A stretch of 64,000 nucleotides of DNA. Source: Crambe crambe (taxonomy: Eukaryota; Porifera; Demospongiae; Poecilosclerida; Crambeidae). The notes under the pieces are model-generated. The model made no database searches and was not told the origin of the DNA. It saw only the letters and a list, made by a program, of their open reading frames with translations. Location of the stretch: contig OZ004584.1 in NCBI GenBank assembly GCA_963924555.1, forward strand, positions 3,905,001-3,969,000, read 5' to 3'. A program made the position numbers and the translations under genes. This document shows, in pieces, positions 1 through 12,359 of the stretch (position 1 is the first letter of the stretch; each line of letters starts with the position of its first letter).

Positions 1-265
1 TCTTTCTTTCCAAGGGCAACCGCATACTAAGTACATACTATGTACACATGATTGGAAACCTGCCCCCACATGCACATATGGCAATGTTTCCAAGAGGAAA
101 TTGACATTGAACCTTTGACTGTTGAGGTCATCACTACAATGTTAGGATGAATGGACATAGAACATATTTCTAATAGATTTTCATGCAAAAGTTTAGTATA
201 TACTTATCCCCAAAGAGACCATTCAATGCCTGCTAATAATTTCACTATGACCAGAACATGCATTT

Positions 266-1690
266 TGCCTCGGCACTTTGCACAGTGCTGGAATAATTGG
301 CGAGCGAGCGAAGCCCCACACTAATTGGTCAAAATGGAAAATTGCGATATTTATGTTACACGTACGTCACTCAAAATGCGCATGCGCATGAAATAGCTAC
401 TAAGCAACGTCATAATAAGCAATCATTTTCGTTAAGCTTGAAGTTGAAACACTATTGTAGCGAGTATTATGGAACCCAGAGAACCAGAAAACAAGCGAAG
501 GAGGGCCCCAGAACACCCTCTAGAAACTGACCAGCAAAGAAGAGCGAGACCTCATGAAAGAAATGAAAGAGACAGAGCTAGAAGGAGAACAGAGTCAAAG
601 GAACAGAGAAAAACAAGACTAGCAAAGAAATGCGACAGATAGAGCCAGGAGGAGGGAATGTACAGAGTCAGCAGAAGATAATGCTGCAAGAGCAGAGCAA
701 ATGCACCATACTCATCTCTGTGCTTCTCCATCACAAAGTTGTACATTCCTAGAATTATGACATCATGTTAGGAGCAGACGTAATGAGAGCCAGAAGGAGA
801 GCAGAGTCAGCAGAACTCAGAGCTGCCAGATTAGAGCATATGAGGGCTCATTATTTGAGAGACTAGCTACTGAGTCTGAACAGGAGTGGTAGCCTGGGTT
901 CAGAGAAGACACTCTAATGCTAACTGGGAATGCACCAAGTCAGTTAACAACGTGAATAGCTAGATATCGAAAGTCACTGTTGGGGCTATATAATCATAAG
1001 TGAGGGAGGAGCACATTGAAATGACCACTGGCTGCTTGCTCGCCCAACTAATGCTATACGAGCATCTCTAGTCTATGATGTTTGTGGTATGTATGTACGT
1101 CTTAATAGTAGTGCACTGCGTGTTCATGCACCCACAGTAATACACTTTTTTAAAAAATTGAGTGGGCCAGAAACAGCACAGAGAATGGACCAAGAGAGAG
1201 TGAAAAAGTGATGCAGAGACAACAGTCTAGGCGAATTTGTGAACATTTCAACAAGGTAGTGCACAATTAGTAGCCAAAGCCAAGAGCACTGTGAGAACAC
1301 TGACTACATACCAGAAAGCAGAAGCAGCAGAGATGACCACACATCATGTCAGATGATCAGCCAGACATCAGGAAAGGGAGAGATCATGTGTGGAAGTAAA
1401 CATTTGAGAATCCAATCAGAGAGCACCCAATGAGTATACTGGCATCACTTTTAGACACACAAACATGTCAGATGATCAGGAAAATGAGATCAAGGACTGT
1501 GCATGGAAGTGAACATTTGAGAAGCCAATCTGAGGGCACTGACCAGTGAATATATCCCTTCTAGACACACAAACAAGTTGTAATTCATCACAGTACATGC
1601 ATAAGCCCAGACCCTTCGAAAACTTGGCTAGAATTTACAACAGCATAAGACATTACCTAATATTTCCATATAGCTACCAGTGCCGAGGCA
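266..1690. mobile_element. Candidate inverted-repeat-bounded element
   Basis: The block starts with TGCCTCGGCACT (266-277) and ends with the inverse AGTGCCGAGGCA (1679-1690). I see no convincing target duplication. The inside holds the arginine-rich coding remnant at 469-642 and similar arginine-rich stretches to about 870. The rest is non-coding purine-rich sequence. A related TGCCGAGGCA end occurs alone at 10,613. It could be a non-autonomous DNA element or a chance pair of short inverted repeats. Confidence 0.35.
469..642 (+). pseudogene. Arginine-rich coding remnant
   Basis: An ATG at 469 opens a 57-residue frame ending TAG at 640-642. It is dominated by Arg, Glu and Gln with repeated RARRR/ES/EQR patterns. 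Related patterns resume in other frames to about 870 (RRR-ECTESAEDNAAR near 655-700, RARRRAESAELRAAR near 788-835). From memory, such arginine-rich repeats occur at the N-termini of Helitron-type helicase proteins. No helicase or Rep domain follows, so that link is only a suggestion. Interruptions by stops and a frame change make this a remnant. Confidence 0.3.
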
Positions 1691-1820
1691 TAAGTCTTTT
1701 TAAAGATTGATTTCTTATTCTATGTGTATGTGCCATAGTTATGAGTAGGCCTTGACAAAATTTACTTTTTTTCCTGCCTATTTTGCTTTGCTTTTATGCT
1801 TGATTAATCTAATTGCTTTC

Positions 1821-3090
1821 CTATTCACCCATTTTGCTCCCTCTTTCACCCATTTTGCTTTCTTTTTGCATACTGTAATTAAAATGCAGGCACAAATAAT
1901 TAGTGAACAAGGTTGTATTGCAACATAACAGAGAGTCTTCCAAGGATGACTGCTGCTGAGCTGTAAAGCGCTGTAGAATCGAAAAGATTCTCTCGGCTGC
2001 AGCAGAAGATGGCTGGACTAACAGTACCAGCCTGAAAGCATTAGCCCATTTGAGGAGCTCCATAGCATGGCTCTTCCACCAAGCGATTGGATCGATCTCT
2101 GCTGAGACATCTTCACTGGCAGCCATGTATGTGGGTATCTCAGACTTCAGCCCATCGATAGTTGGTTGTGAATTCAGAAATGGGAATGCTTTAAGGCAGT
2201 CGATATCTACAGCACTTGGCTTCAGCTCATGGAACACGGAAGGCGAGAAAAGGCAAGCTGCTTTAAAGGCATTCAACACAGGCTTGAGATCATTGTTGGA
2301 AGTAGTCATACGCAGGCTGCACACAAGCCCTCGAATAGTCAAGGAGTTGTTGCTCATGTGTAGCGTTTCCCTTTGCTTCAGCCTTTGCAACAGCAGTAAC
2401 ATTCGGGTAATGCTGGGTAGACACAGAGGCAAAGAGGATACTGAGCTTCTAGTAGGCAACAAGACTCAGTGCACCATCACCTTCCAGCTTGTATGTAGCT
2501 TTGACAAATGGCTCCATTGCATCGACTGTGGTCGCCATTTCAATCTTCAGCTTTCTGCTTTTCACTGGATCATTGAGGACTTGTAGAAGCTTGGTAGAGG
2601 TTGCTGGAGGAGATCATCATTTTCCAAGAACTTCTCCACATCACCAAAGGCTGTGAGCATCTTATGAATGACCTCAAACTGACTCCACCACCGAGTGGCA
2701 GAGAGGTAAGCCAGTTTGCATCCTCCACAACAAACAGGATTTTGGGCTTCGTGAGAACAAACCAATCCAGGCTTTGCAGAAGTCATGAAGTATTGGCGTA
2801 TTCATTCACTCCCCTACGTGATCCAGAGTGTGGGAGAAGCAGCCCACATCTAGCAGCTCGTTGCAAAAGCACTGAGGACCTTGGGATGGTGTGGAGAATT
2901 TATTATGCAATACCTCTTCATTTATCTGCAGGCAGTTGTCATTGGTGGCATGTCACCATAAACTTATTCCAGTGCACATGTTCTATAACCCCAGGCATAC
3001 TTGGTGGTCTTAAGTGTTCCATTTCCAAGTTCCAGAAGCGATCTGGAAACTCCTGCTCACTTACTCTTTTTCTCATATTCTGAGTGAGCT
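1821..3090 (-). pseudogene. hAT-family transposase, frameshifted remnant
   Basis: Read on minus, the 5' part (about 2,786-2,562) contains LSATRWWSQFEVIHKML and FLENDD. This is the segment that precedes the dimerisation region in hAT transposases. The 3' part (2,462-1,821) ends with WWKSHAMELLKWANAF, then QPSSAAAERIFSILQRF and SSLEDSL, which is the hAT C-terminal dimerisation domain. The pieces lie in different frames, and upstream sequence toward 3,090 shows further fragments with stops, so the gene is dead. Only the C-terminal half of a normal 500-700 residue transposase is recognisable; the BED zinc finger and first catalytic Asp are not seen. No flanking 8-base duplication was found. Confidence 0.85.
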
Positions 3091-3099
3091 TGTACTGTT

Positions 3100-4690
3100 T
3101 GTATTAATGATGACAGTTGTGGAATAACCAGGAGTACCGCAGAACCTTGCCATCAAATGGGACTTCAAATCCTTTGATATCCCTCAGACATCTGTCAATT
3201 GAACATTGGTAGGGATCATATTTGAGTAACACCCGGTCAAACTCCTTTGAAATCATTAGTTGTAGTCACTGGCCAAAATTAGTACTTTAGTGTACTGACC
3301 TCTCAAATTGACGATAGAATTTTGGTCTCCCGCTTTGGATCAGTGATTCTTGTATGTAGATAAAGATATATGAATGAGTAGCAGGTAGGATTAATCTAAT
3401 ACCCAACAGCATCGATTACAGGATGTTTTCCCCGTAAATAATAAAGAATGCGACCTGGGATTAAAGTAACACAATTAACAAAAGCTTTATTGATTTATTT
3501 AATTTTGTGGAAACTGTGACAAAACATACTCCTAGCTTCACATTATCATCTAAGAAAAGAAAAAAATGGTCCTTTACCGTACATAAAATTTCATGTTGAA
3601 CAGGGTGTGATCACGTAGTTTTTGGGTGTGCTTTGAAGTTGGTGGTATATTTTACATGAGCTTATTTTAGTAATAGGTACTGGAAGTTTGTTTGTGTCAC
3701 ATATTCAATTGACGAGCGACACCATACTCCTGTATAACAAATGATAGGGAATTGAAATTTCAGAGATGATTATGTATGTGAGGTGATGTTATGAAGATCA
3801 GTCCTTCATTTGGGAGAGTTATCCAAAATATGCTTCCAAAAAGCAGGATCCTTGCAGACATCTCTGAATGTGTGGAGGCAACTGCAGTAACAAAAAAAAA
3901 TCCACCTTGTTACAAGATGTCTCAAAGTACATGTTTCGAAATATGAAGAAATTAATCAGAAGACTAAATTTTGATATAATAATGTAGTGTGGTGGGGCCT
4001 GCAGAATTGCTGAACCACCAATACAGAATCTCTACCTTTTGGTACGTCACAAATTTTTTCTGTGTGAAGGAAGTGCTGCATTGATAGAGGTGACTATCTC
4101 AACGAAATGTGCCCTTTTGAAAATGTATGTACATGGCCATGTGACTCTCCATCCAACAGCGTGGATGCATCTTTCACAAGACACACTATAGATCCATGCG
4201 TTTGCCTCGTGTCATAAATCTGTATCTGACTTCACCATTTCAAAGTATTGAAGCATTTAACAGTACAGTACCTGCAACCTTCAGTATTTCCTCATGCCAT
4301 TTTTCATCCGCTTTTAATTTTCTTAAAAAGGTCCACAGTAAAGGCCAGGATGTACTTCGTATCAAGAACACTTACAACCCTGTCATATGCTCTTCACACA
4401 TTTACATCCCATCTCCACCTACTGCCACTGGTGGTTGAAAGTATAATTTTCCATCCAACTGATGTGGCCATTTTGCAAGTCTATAAAGTTTCGTTAATTC
4501 ATCATGACCACCATTTCAACTTTCATCCAGAAAAAAAGGTAGAATGCTTTACCCCTCAGCTTAAACAAAGAACATGTGATTACTTCCAAAAACTCGTCCC
4601 AATTTACACTGTTAACAAAAACTTTACCTCCCACTTGAAAGAAAGTGGAATAAGATAGTAAGTGGCACTGAATTAAAACATGGCATTTAT
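3100..4690. other. Unassigned sequence
   Basis: No gene recognised. Open frames of 80-136 codons on plus (4,196-4,658) lack splice support and resemble no family I know. Short coding-like minus-strand stretches near 4,030-4,200 might be distal exons of the P-loop gene at 4,696-5,216, but I could not join them. Confidence 0.4.
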
Positions 4691-4695
4691 ATACC

Positions 4696-5216
4696 TCATT
4701 CTAACAAACATTGTATGACCGACTTCCAGGCCTTGGCTGCACCAACCATTTCTCCTCTCATCAATTCTAAGGTCATCCATATGCATACTGTATCCTCCAT
4801 TTTTATCCGCTTACTGATAACATAGATGAGGGCTGTGGACTTTCCTACACCCTTAGGGCCAGTGGTGGAAATACCCTTTTCACTTTCAAGAACATCTGTG
4901 AATAAACTTGACATACTCTCAGTTTCGATACACCATTCTTTTTCATGATATTCAGAAAACATCATTCTCTCCTAAAAGGTCAAGATACAATGCAAGAATC
5001 AACAGATTTTAACGTACCTCGACAGGAAAGTCCAGCTGATGCACTTTGCTTTTCACCTCCTATTCAAATGTAACCAAAATAGAAATGGTTTGGGTGGAGG
5101 TCTGTTCTATGCATAAACACAAACTAACTAAAAGTGTACCATTTCATTAGCTGTACTACAAGGTTCACAAGTTTTCAATTCACCAGTTTCAAATTTCATC
5201 CGTTTGGATGAAGGTG
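4696..5216 (-). CDS. P-loop NTPase-like gene, partial, three exons
   Basis: Three minus-strand exons join in phase 0: about 5,216-5,140, 5,059-5,018 and 4,971-4,696. Each junction has GT/AG borders (donor GTACAC, acceptor GAATAG; donor GTACGT, acceptor TTTTAG). The last exon carries a Walker A motif, TGPKGVGKSTAL, preceded by SSLFTDVLESEKGI, and ends at a stop after about 92 codons. No Walker B or sensor motif follows before the stop. The first exon is Lys/Glu-rich with a KRMKFE patch. More upstream frames exist at 5,324-5,761 but I could not splice them. The Walker A context recalls GP-x-G-x-GKS NTPases of the crinkler/RHS type; this is a guess from memory. Exon joining is seen in the sequence; function beyond nucleotide binding is unknown. 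Confidence 0.6.
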
Positions 5217-5907
5217 AGTCTTAAGAGGATGATATTAGTAAACAACGTCCAAGTTTATCCAACTTACCATAAGCGGAGAACCGTATGATACAGTAGAGAG
5301 TTGGAACACAAGTAGTGTTTATTTTAATGCACACCAACTTTCGGATAAGAAGTATAAATCTGCATTAGGAACATGTCTGCCACCCACTCTGTAGTGGCGT
5401 TTGAAGCAGTTGGGATCCAAGTTCTATCTACTTTGTACATTATTGAAAAAATGCCTTGCCCCTTGGCAGGATTTTTAAGGAGAATGTGCTGGGACACAGT
5501 AGTATTCACAAAGTTGTGGATGAAAAAAAAAATTTCTTTCATAATAAAAACCGTTCAAAGTTGGACTCTAAAATCCGTGATATTCACCAATGATTTGATC
5601 AATTTACCATATGAGGAAGGGTATGTCAGAAACAGTGTGACATGAAGATTCTCACTATCTTCAGCAGGACATTTATCATCTTCGGAATTACGAACATCTT
5701 CTATAAGCCAATTCTTTGCTTTGAAATTACGAACAGAGAATATTAAACGTTTGTGTTCCACATATGAGTGAATGTATTTACCATACTGTGCTGATGAACT
5801 TAGTGAATAATTTCACATTGCTCTCTCTAGCCAAACTAGGTTTTCCAAATTACAGCCAGTTATATCCAATTATTTTAGCTCAATTTCCACAATTTCGTCT
5901 TTAATAG

Positions 5908-6137
5908 CCAAGCTGCATGGAACATGCGAGATCATGGGGCATGGATGCCAAGCTGATTATGGGGCATAAATCCCAAGCTGCATAAACATGCAAGATCGTG
6001 GGCATGGATGCCAAGCTGCATGGAACATGCTAGATCATGGGGCATGGATGTCAAGCTGCGTGGAACATGCTAGATCATGGGGCATGGATGCCAAGCTGCA
6101 TAAACATGCAAGATCGTGGGCATGGATGCCGAGATGC
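5908..6137 (+). repeat. Degenerate minisatellite, direct copies
   Basis: Several copies of a unit of roughly 35-50 bases follow one another. Each contains GCCAAGCTGCAT, an AAACATGC or GAACATGC core, GATCATGGGG or GATCGTGGG, and CATGGATG. Unit length varies and some copies are partial. Confidence 0.7.
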
Positions 6138-6179
6138 TCCCATTAGCAATCTACCGAACATTGCCATACTGTCATCCGA

Positions 6180-6525
6180 GCACCACAATCCAGCACAGCT
6201 TGCCATAATCCCCATGATCCGGCATGTTTCATGCAGCTTGGCATTCGTGCACCACAATCCAGCATGTTTCATGCAGCTTGGCATCCGTCTCAAGTCTCAA
6301 TGGATCTGCTGCTTCACAAGTACCCATCCCATCAGTAGCTCTTAGTTTTCTAACGGGTCCCTGGTTGATGTAATTTCAGGCAGTTGAGTTCAGACAAAAC
6401 ATGTTCCTCTGCCAATATTGCAGTAGATAGAAGTTCTAGATGATACAAGTCTACAGAGCTTCCAATGCCAAACTGGTGTTGCCCCATGATCCAGCATGTT
6501 CCGGCATCCATGCACCACATTTTCT
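6180..6525 (-). repeat. Inverted copies of the 5.9-6.1 kb minisatellite
   Basis: The unit of the neighbouring array recurs in inverse orientation: CATGATCCGGCATGTTTC with GCAGCTTGGCAT near 6,215-6,245, again near 6,255-6,285, and CCCCATGATCCAGCATG near 6,482. Direct and inverted copies together could fold into a long hairpin. Confidence 0.65.
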
Positions 6526-7136
6526 TGAGGGCATCTTTCATATTTTCCGGTTTTAGGCAGTCCAGGGACACTGGCAAGTAGGAGACTTCAGGTCCTCCAC
6601 AGAGATATCATGCTCTTCTAACAGATGTCTCAAGTATGCGTTGCCAGCCTGTATGATAGTCTTTCCCATCATTCTTAGGAGGGAAATTTTTGGAAAGCCT
6701 TACATAGGCTTTATTTATGAACCAGACAATAAAGCACACCCTATTCAGCAGATAATTATAGCACAGTACTGCTCCTTTGATCCACACACGCAAAATACAA
6801 TGCATACATGTATATAGAAAAACGTTTCTTCTAAATAATGAAGTATGGAAACAAGGTGGGGTACCTTGCTTGCTATGTACTGCATTTGTACTCTGCTAAT
6901 TGTATTGACACAAACACTACATCGCTGCATGGACTGCATTTGTGGTCTGCTAACTGACATAAATTCTACATCGCTACAAGAGTAGCCAAAAAGGGCAGCA
7001 GTGATCTTATAATCTATGACAGTTAGCAGAGGACAAATGCAGTCCATTCAGCGAGTAGGGTTTGTGTCAATACCATGAGAGTTGTGGATCAAAGGAGCAG
7101 TACCAACACAGGGTTAATGTTGATTATAATAACCTC

Positions 7137-7462
7137 CTATTATCAGCTGATGAGAGAGGTTCAGGATATGTCCTAACACGAGCAGCTCCATCACTACTTG
7201 GGATAGAGTCTATAAATCCCAAAACTGCTTCTTCTTTTTCAGGCGCCTGGCATACAGAGCTGTGTCTACTGACTTTGTTTCTCCGATAACTGTTCGCACC
7301 TATTATCAGCTGATGAGAGAGGTTCAGGATATGTCCTAACACGAGCAGCTCCATCACTACTTGGGATAGAGTCTATAAATCCCAAAACTGCTTCTTCTTT
7401 TTCAGGCGCCTGGCATACAGAGCTGTGTCTACTGACTTTGTTTCTCCGATAACTGTTCGCAC
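7137..7462 (+). repeat. Perfect 163-base tandem duplication
   Basis: A unit beginning TATTATCAGCTGATGAG and ending CTGTTCGCAC occurs twice head to tail, offset by 163 bases (7,138 and 7,301). I saw no differences between copies, so the duplication is recent. Both strands have open frames across it, but 163 is not a multiple of three and I recognise no protein. Confidence 0.9.
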
Positions 7463-7709
7463 AAGCACCAAAGACTTGGACTCGTATTTTTTGTTGTATG
7501 ACCCTATTAACAAGTCCAAGTCCCACTCAGCTGTCAGCAATGTACTGCTCAATTTCATGGAATACTTCCTGCTGTCAACAGGGTGCCCCCAAATCAGTTC
7601 ACCAATGTTCCTCGTGTGCATGTTGCACGATGGTTTGGCGTGTGAGCATATGCTGTTCCTTCAATCATGTTATGATGAATGAAAAGGTCGATTGCTGTTA
7701 CCCATGATT

Positions 7710-10700
7710 GTTAGGGTGATTTCTGGACCACTAGGAGTGATGCCATTTGATCCACAATAACTCAAGCCCACAATGATGAGACCGTCTTCGATGTAGTTTT
7801 AAAGTTTTCTGTTCCTGCTAGTTAGCCTTACTTGTCCATGCAGCTTGTTCTATCTAGCTACGGTTGAACACTTACGGGTCAGGAGACTGACAACAGGACG
7901 AGGGAACAATCCCACGCAGGCAAACAGGAGCCACAGCAGGCAGAAGCGGGAGGGAGACTCAGTCACAGCTATTACACAATGAAATATTTCAATTAAAGAG
8001 TAAGCTTAGCTAGCAACAAATCTCAAATGTCAGTATTGATGGTGCTCACTAGCCAACACATAGACTATCTGTCAACAAACTATCTGTCAATACTCACCTA
8101 AAACAATGCCAAGGCAGACAGGCCAGAGAGAGCTGCAGAGAACATGCTGGACCAGAAGCTTGGCAGGGACAGACTTTCACCATACAGATCATCTTACTTC
8201 ATTACACTATACAACAATTGCAAGAATAGCAACTTCAAGAACAGCAACCTCATAGATAGTAGTTTCACATGGATGGTAGCTATGTAAATTATAATGGTTT
8301 TTTTAAACATAAAAATGAATGATTGATGAGGGGGAGGGGGGCATGGCTTGATAACCAGTCTGGGCATGATGGAATCACACACAGGCTATTGTAGCACCAC
8401 AGCCAGATGGAAAGTTGTCATGACTTGTCATCATGTTTTCTTCTTCTTTACCTCTATTAATGGAGATTTGCTTCTCATTTTCCTTTTGGCAGACCAGACT
8501 ACGTCTTTATTGGCCAAAGCCCTATAGTGCTTCAAAGCACCACTTTCCTCAAGTTTGCTTAATATTGTACTTATATATTTTAAACTCCTCAGGGAGACGT
8601 TGAAGGAACATTCTGACAAATATATTATATTCATAATTAATTATAATTATTTCAAGACAAGACACCTTCTTACCTGTGGTTTATTACAAGCCATGTAAAC
8701 AGGATTGCAGTTTTTGATAACCTTGTCCCCTTATGTGAGAGCGACCTTGGTTATGACACGAGGAGGACATCACTTACACAGTCGTACAAACAAACTATAA
8801 TTTGTGAACTATCCATCAGTATTGTTGGTATCAGTTGAATGTAAATGGTGTTCAGTAAATGAGGAAACCACACATGTTGCCACAAACTGGCTAAAGTTAT
8901 CCCAAAGGTTGGCATGGCTGGACACTAAGGTTTCAGGCTTAGCTAACACTTTTAATGAGTGATATAACTAAAAGTCATTTTTCATTATTGAGTCAGCGAT
9001 TTTTATAGGTGGATTAGTAAGTATGTTGAATGTGATGTGTAGAAGATTGAGGAATGCTTGGTGAACTCATTGATGGTCAATCACAGGCAGTTAGAGATTT
9101 TAACCATTTATCAGTAAATGCAGATGAACTGCTGAGTATGTGGTATTCCTGCCATAATTTTTTCCGACATTTTTCTGTACTTCTTGGTTACCTTTTTAAC
9201 TATGCCTATAAGATTACCACTTGCTGAACTCCAACATTAGGATGCTGGTAGATAGCTCTTTACTAGCCACAGTTCCTCCACACAAGCAAGAGTGATGACA
9301 AAAGGTTTATATGGTAATTTGCCTGCACAACCCAGAGTAACTTTGCTTGCGATTGCAACATTACTACTGTAGAATTATCATAATTTAATTGCCATGTCTA
9401 CAATAATTTTGCACTGCTCAACAGAGATATCATAATCTTCATCCTTGGACATATTGTGACATGCAGAAAAGTTTGTGTGTCTTCCTTCTTTATTGTGTGA
9501 TCTTTATCGCACGTGGTGTTGGCAAGTTAAGCCAAAAGCTGTTCACATCATTCACGTTAGATAAATGTGTGGAAATGATAAAGAGGCAGGCATTAGGCAT
9601 GTGAAACCACAATTTCAATTTTCCTGCGCTAATAATTATGTGCACAAAGAGTTTTAATTACTTATAGCCTCAAATGTGGATTCAATGGCCATTTCCAATC
9701 CTGTGCATATAATAATATGCTGAGTACCAGTCTTAATGTCTCAACAGAACTTAAGACTGTATATTAATTGCTCCACTCCAGTAAAGTTTCTTCAAGTTAT
9801 ACCTCCATCTTAATTATAGTTTTACCTGGTGATCATTACCTGGTGGTCATTTAGAGAGGAAGGAAGTGTTATCCATTTTAGCAAGTCACCAGCCAACTGA
9901 CATACCCTCTAAGCTAAATCAGCTGTCGGCATTTTTCAGAGACTTTTCAATGATATACTTTCTTTGTGCATCAAGATGGTATTCTCATTGTTTTAGTCTC
10001 TGCTGCCTCAACCTGTAAACTTTCTCCACCGACTTGTAATACCTGTAGTCTAACCTATAACAAGTTAGTCTTTTAAAGAGACTAGGAATGACTTCAGTGC
10101 AACCTATTAAACTTTCTAAATAATGTGCACTGAGCAACATGGCTTATTGTAGTAAGGTTGGTATTTACACAGCTAGTATTCTTGCTGTTCAATGCTTTCA
10201 AACTGCCGTTTTGAATGATTCTCATGCATAGCTTGATTGAAGTATGTGTACTGGATTCTTTCATTGGATTCTCCTTCAACATGGCTCTCTCTTTGGCACT
10301 TCAAACGATCACCTAGTTCGTGTACATTGCAATCTCTGTTGTATTTGTTCATTGCTGTCTTTTAGTCAGTTCTCTGCTTGATTTGTTGGCAAAGATGGCC
10401 AAGAAGCATCAGCACTCTCTTCATGGTGTAGCATTACTGCATAGTGACTATGAGCCTGAGCCTGTCCGTTTGTCTTTAGTACTGTAGTAGAGCTGTAGCT
10501 AGAGCAGAGACTTGCTAATGCACGTGCTTGATATGCATCACTGCACATCATTGCGCGCGCTATTAATACGTACCATCATAGTCGCCTTCGGCACTGTGCT
10601 TCTGCACTCCGATGCCGAGGCAAAAATGAATGCACTTGGTAAAGGTCATCATGTAATTATTATTGGTAAGGTGTTATCATGCACATATATCATTTGCAAA

Positions 10701-11640
10701 TTCTCAAGCACGTAGAGAGAAAAAAAAAGGTGTCACACTAGCATGCTGAGCTTAACATACAGTAGAACCTCACAGTTATGAACTGTTCAAGAGTATATCA
10801 CATGGCCACACCTAAATCACTGCTGAACTGTGTTCTATCACACTGAAACTTTTCTACCTGAACACCAAATTGCAAAATGTGGGAAACAGCAGTGATAGGC
10901 CTAGTACATTTAGTTTCAAAGATTCTCAGGTAACTCTAATAAGTACTGAGATGGGGAGAATAAAGTTTTAGAGTTCCTGTAAAATTAGTAATTTTATCAC
11001 ATTTATTCACATATTTAGTTTTCTTACTTGGTATGTTTTTTTTTTGTTTTTTTTTTCCACAAATGGTTTGTGGTCCTCAAAAACTTATTCTTCTTGATTT
11101 TGTATATGATTGTTAATATAAAAGTGATGTATGGTATAATCATTGTGTGGTTTTATTATTATGCAGATTCCTCGCTTCATGCCAATCAATACAATTGCAG
11201 GAATTTTGGAATTAGGATGCAGGTACAACTACATAATGTAATCCCTCCAGGCTAATGCTATAGTATGTGAATGCAAAAAAAAATTCTTTTAAATAAAAAT
11301 GTTCAGGTGGTGGGCTAGTGACAGTTAGTCCTTCCTACTTAATATATACCTACAACACCTTACCTTGAGAAGCGTTCATTTAGCTTGGAGGGGTTATAGT
11401 ATTAGGCCAGAACCTTGCCCCCTGCTGCATGGTGAAGGTGACAGCTAGGGGGTTGTGGAGGTGGGGAAACCCCCAAATTCAGCCCAAGGGGAGGCATCAC
11501 CTCCACCCCCAAGCCTCATCTCCACCATGCCCCTAGTATCTGATGACATGGTGTTAGCATGACTTAATAATCTACATTGACATGGTGGTAACACAACTTA
11601 ATAATCTGCATGACTCAACTAGGATATGTTTGTGTAACAT
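7710..11640. other. Long stretch without recognisable gene
   Basis: About 3.9 kb of AT-rich sequence with only short open frames. One possible exon on minus (8,631-8,431) has a Lys/Arg-rich C-terminus but no relatives that I know. An imperfect hairpin containing TGCCGAGGCA lies at 10,583-10,621. Confidence 0.4.
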
Positions 11641-11645
11641 ATTCA

Positions 11646-11929
11646 ATTGGCGAGTGAAGCAGTTGGTGAAAGTCATTTGTACTTCAACTTCTTAGGCTGC
11701 CAGGATGAAATGGTGGTGGCAGCTGCGTACACAGGAGACTGTATAATGCTTACCACAAGCACTTAGAAAGCCAATCACCTACAATCCACTTAGATAAGCC
11801 TAGCGCCTCTATGACAAAATACAATAAGCTCTAGCTCTTTGTTGCCAGTATGGGTATTAAATGTGACGTACCTACGTATCGAAATCTCAATTTACATGAC
11901 TAAGGGGTAAGCTCGCTTCACTTGCCAAT
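11646..11929. mobile_element. Small inverted-repeat element (MITE-like)
   Basis: ATTGGCGAGTGAAGC at 11,646-11,660 is matched by the near-inverse GCTTCACTTGCCAAT at 11,915-11,929, one mismatch in 15. Related ends ATTGRCGAGCGA appear at about 296 and 3,710, suggesting a family. No coding content and no clear target duplication. Confidence 0.45.
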
Positions 11930-12255
11930 AATCTGATCAATACTATAGACACAGTGACCTGATCCCTGGGGATCCTCACATAGGCCAGGCTCCTCCTATC
12001 TACCTAAGTTTTAATGACCTCTGGCTGTTGCTGTTGTGGCCGCCCCAATTCTCAGGCTGTGCCCACAAACCACATGGCCATTAGACCACACCAAGGGGGA
12101 GGGTGTGGGAGGGGGATGTGCCCTCCCCGAGGAGAGCAAAAGAAAATTATACTTGTTATTTGGAGGACTCATTGTTGGCTAATTCTCCTACCATTTTCAT
12201 GAGTATGCCAATATTGTGTATTGAGTTTTAAAGAATCACACTGAAGTTACTTTAG
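11930..12255. other. Unassigned sequence
   Basis: Non-coding, with G- and C-rich runs near 12,090-12,130. Nothing recognised. Confidence 0.4.
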
Positions 12256-12359
12256 TTATTTTGTTTTTAACATAATTTGTGATTTTCTGGGGGGGGGGAT
12301 TTTTTCTTGGGTGGGGAAATCCCAGGTTTCCCACCCCCCTCTTATGAAACCCTGTGCAT

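Noticed and set aside
4196..4658. Two overlapping plus-strand open frames
   Set aside because: No domain, no splice support, and the opposite strand has equally coding-like pieces.
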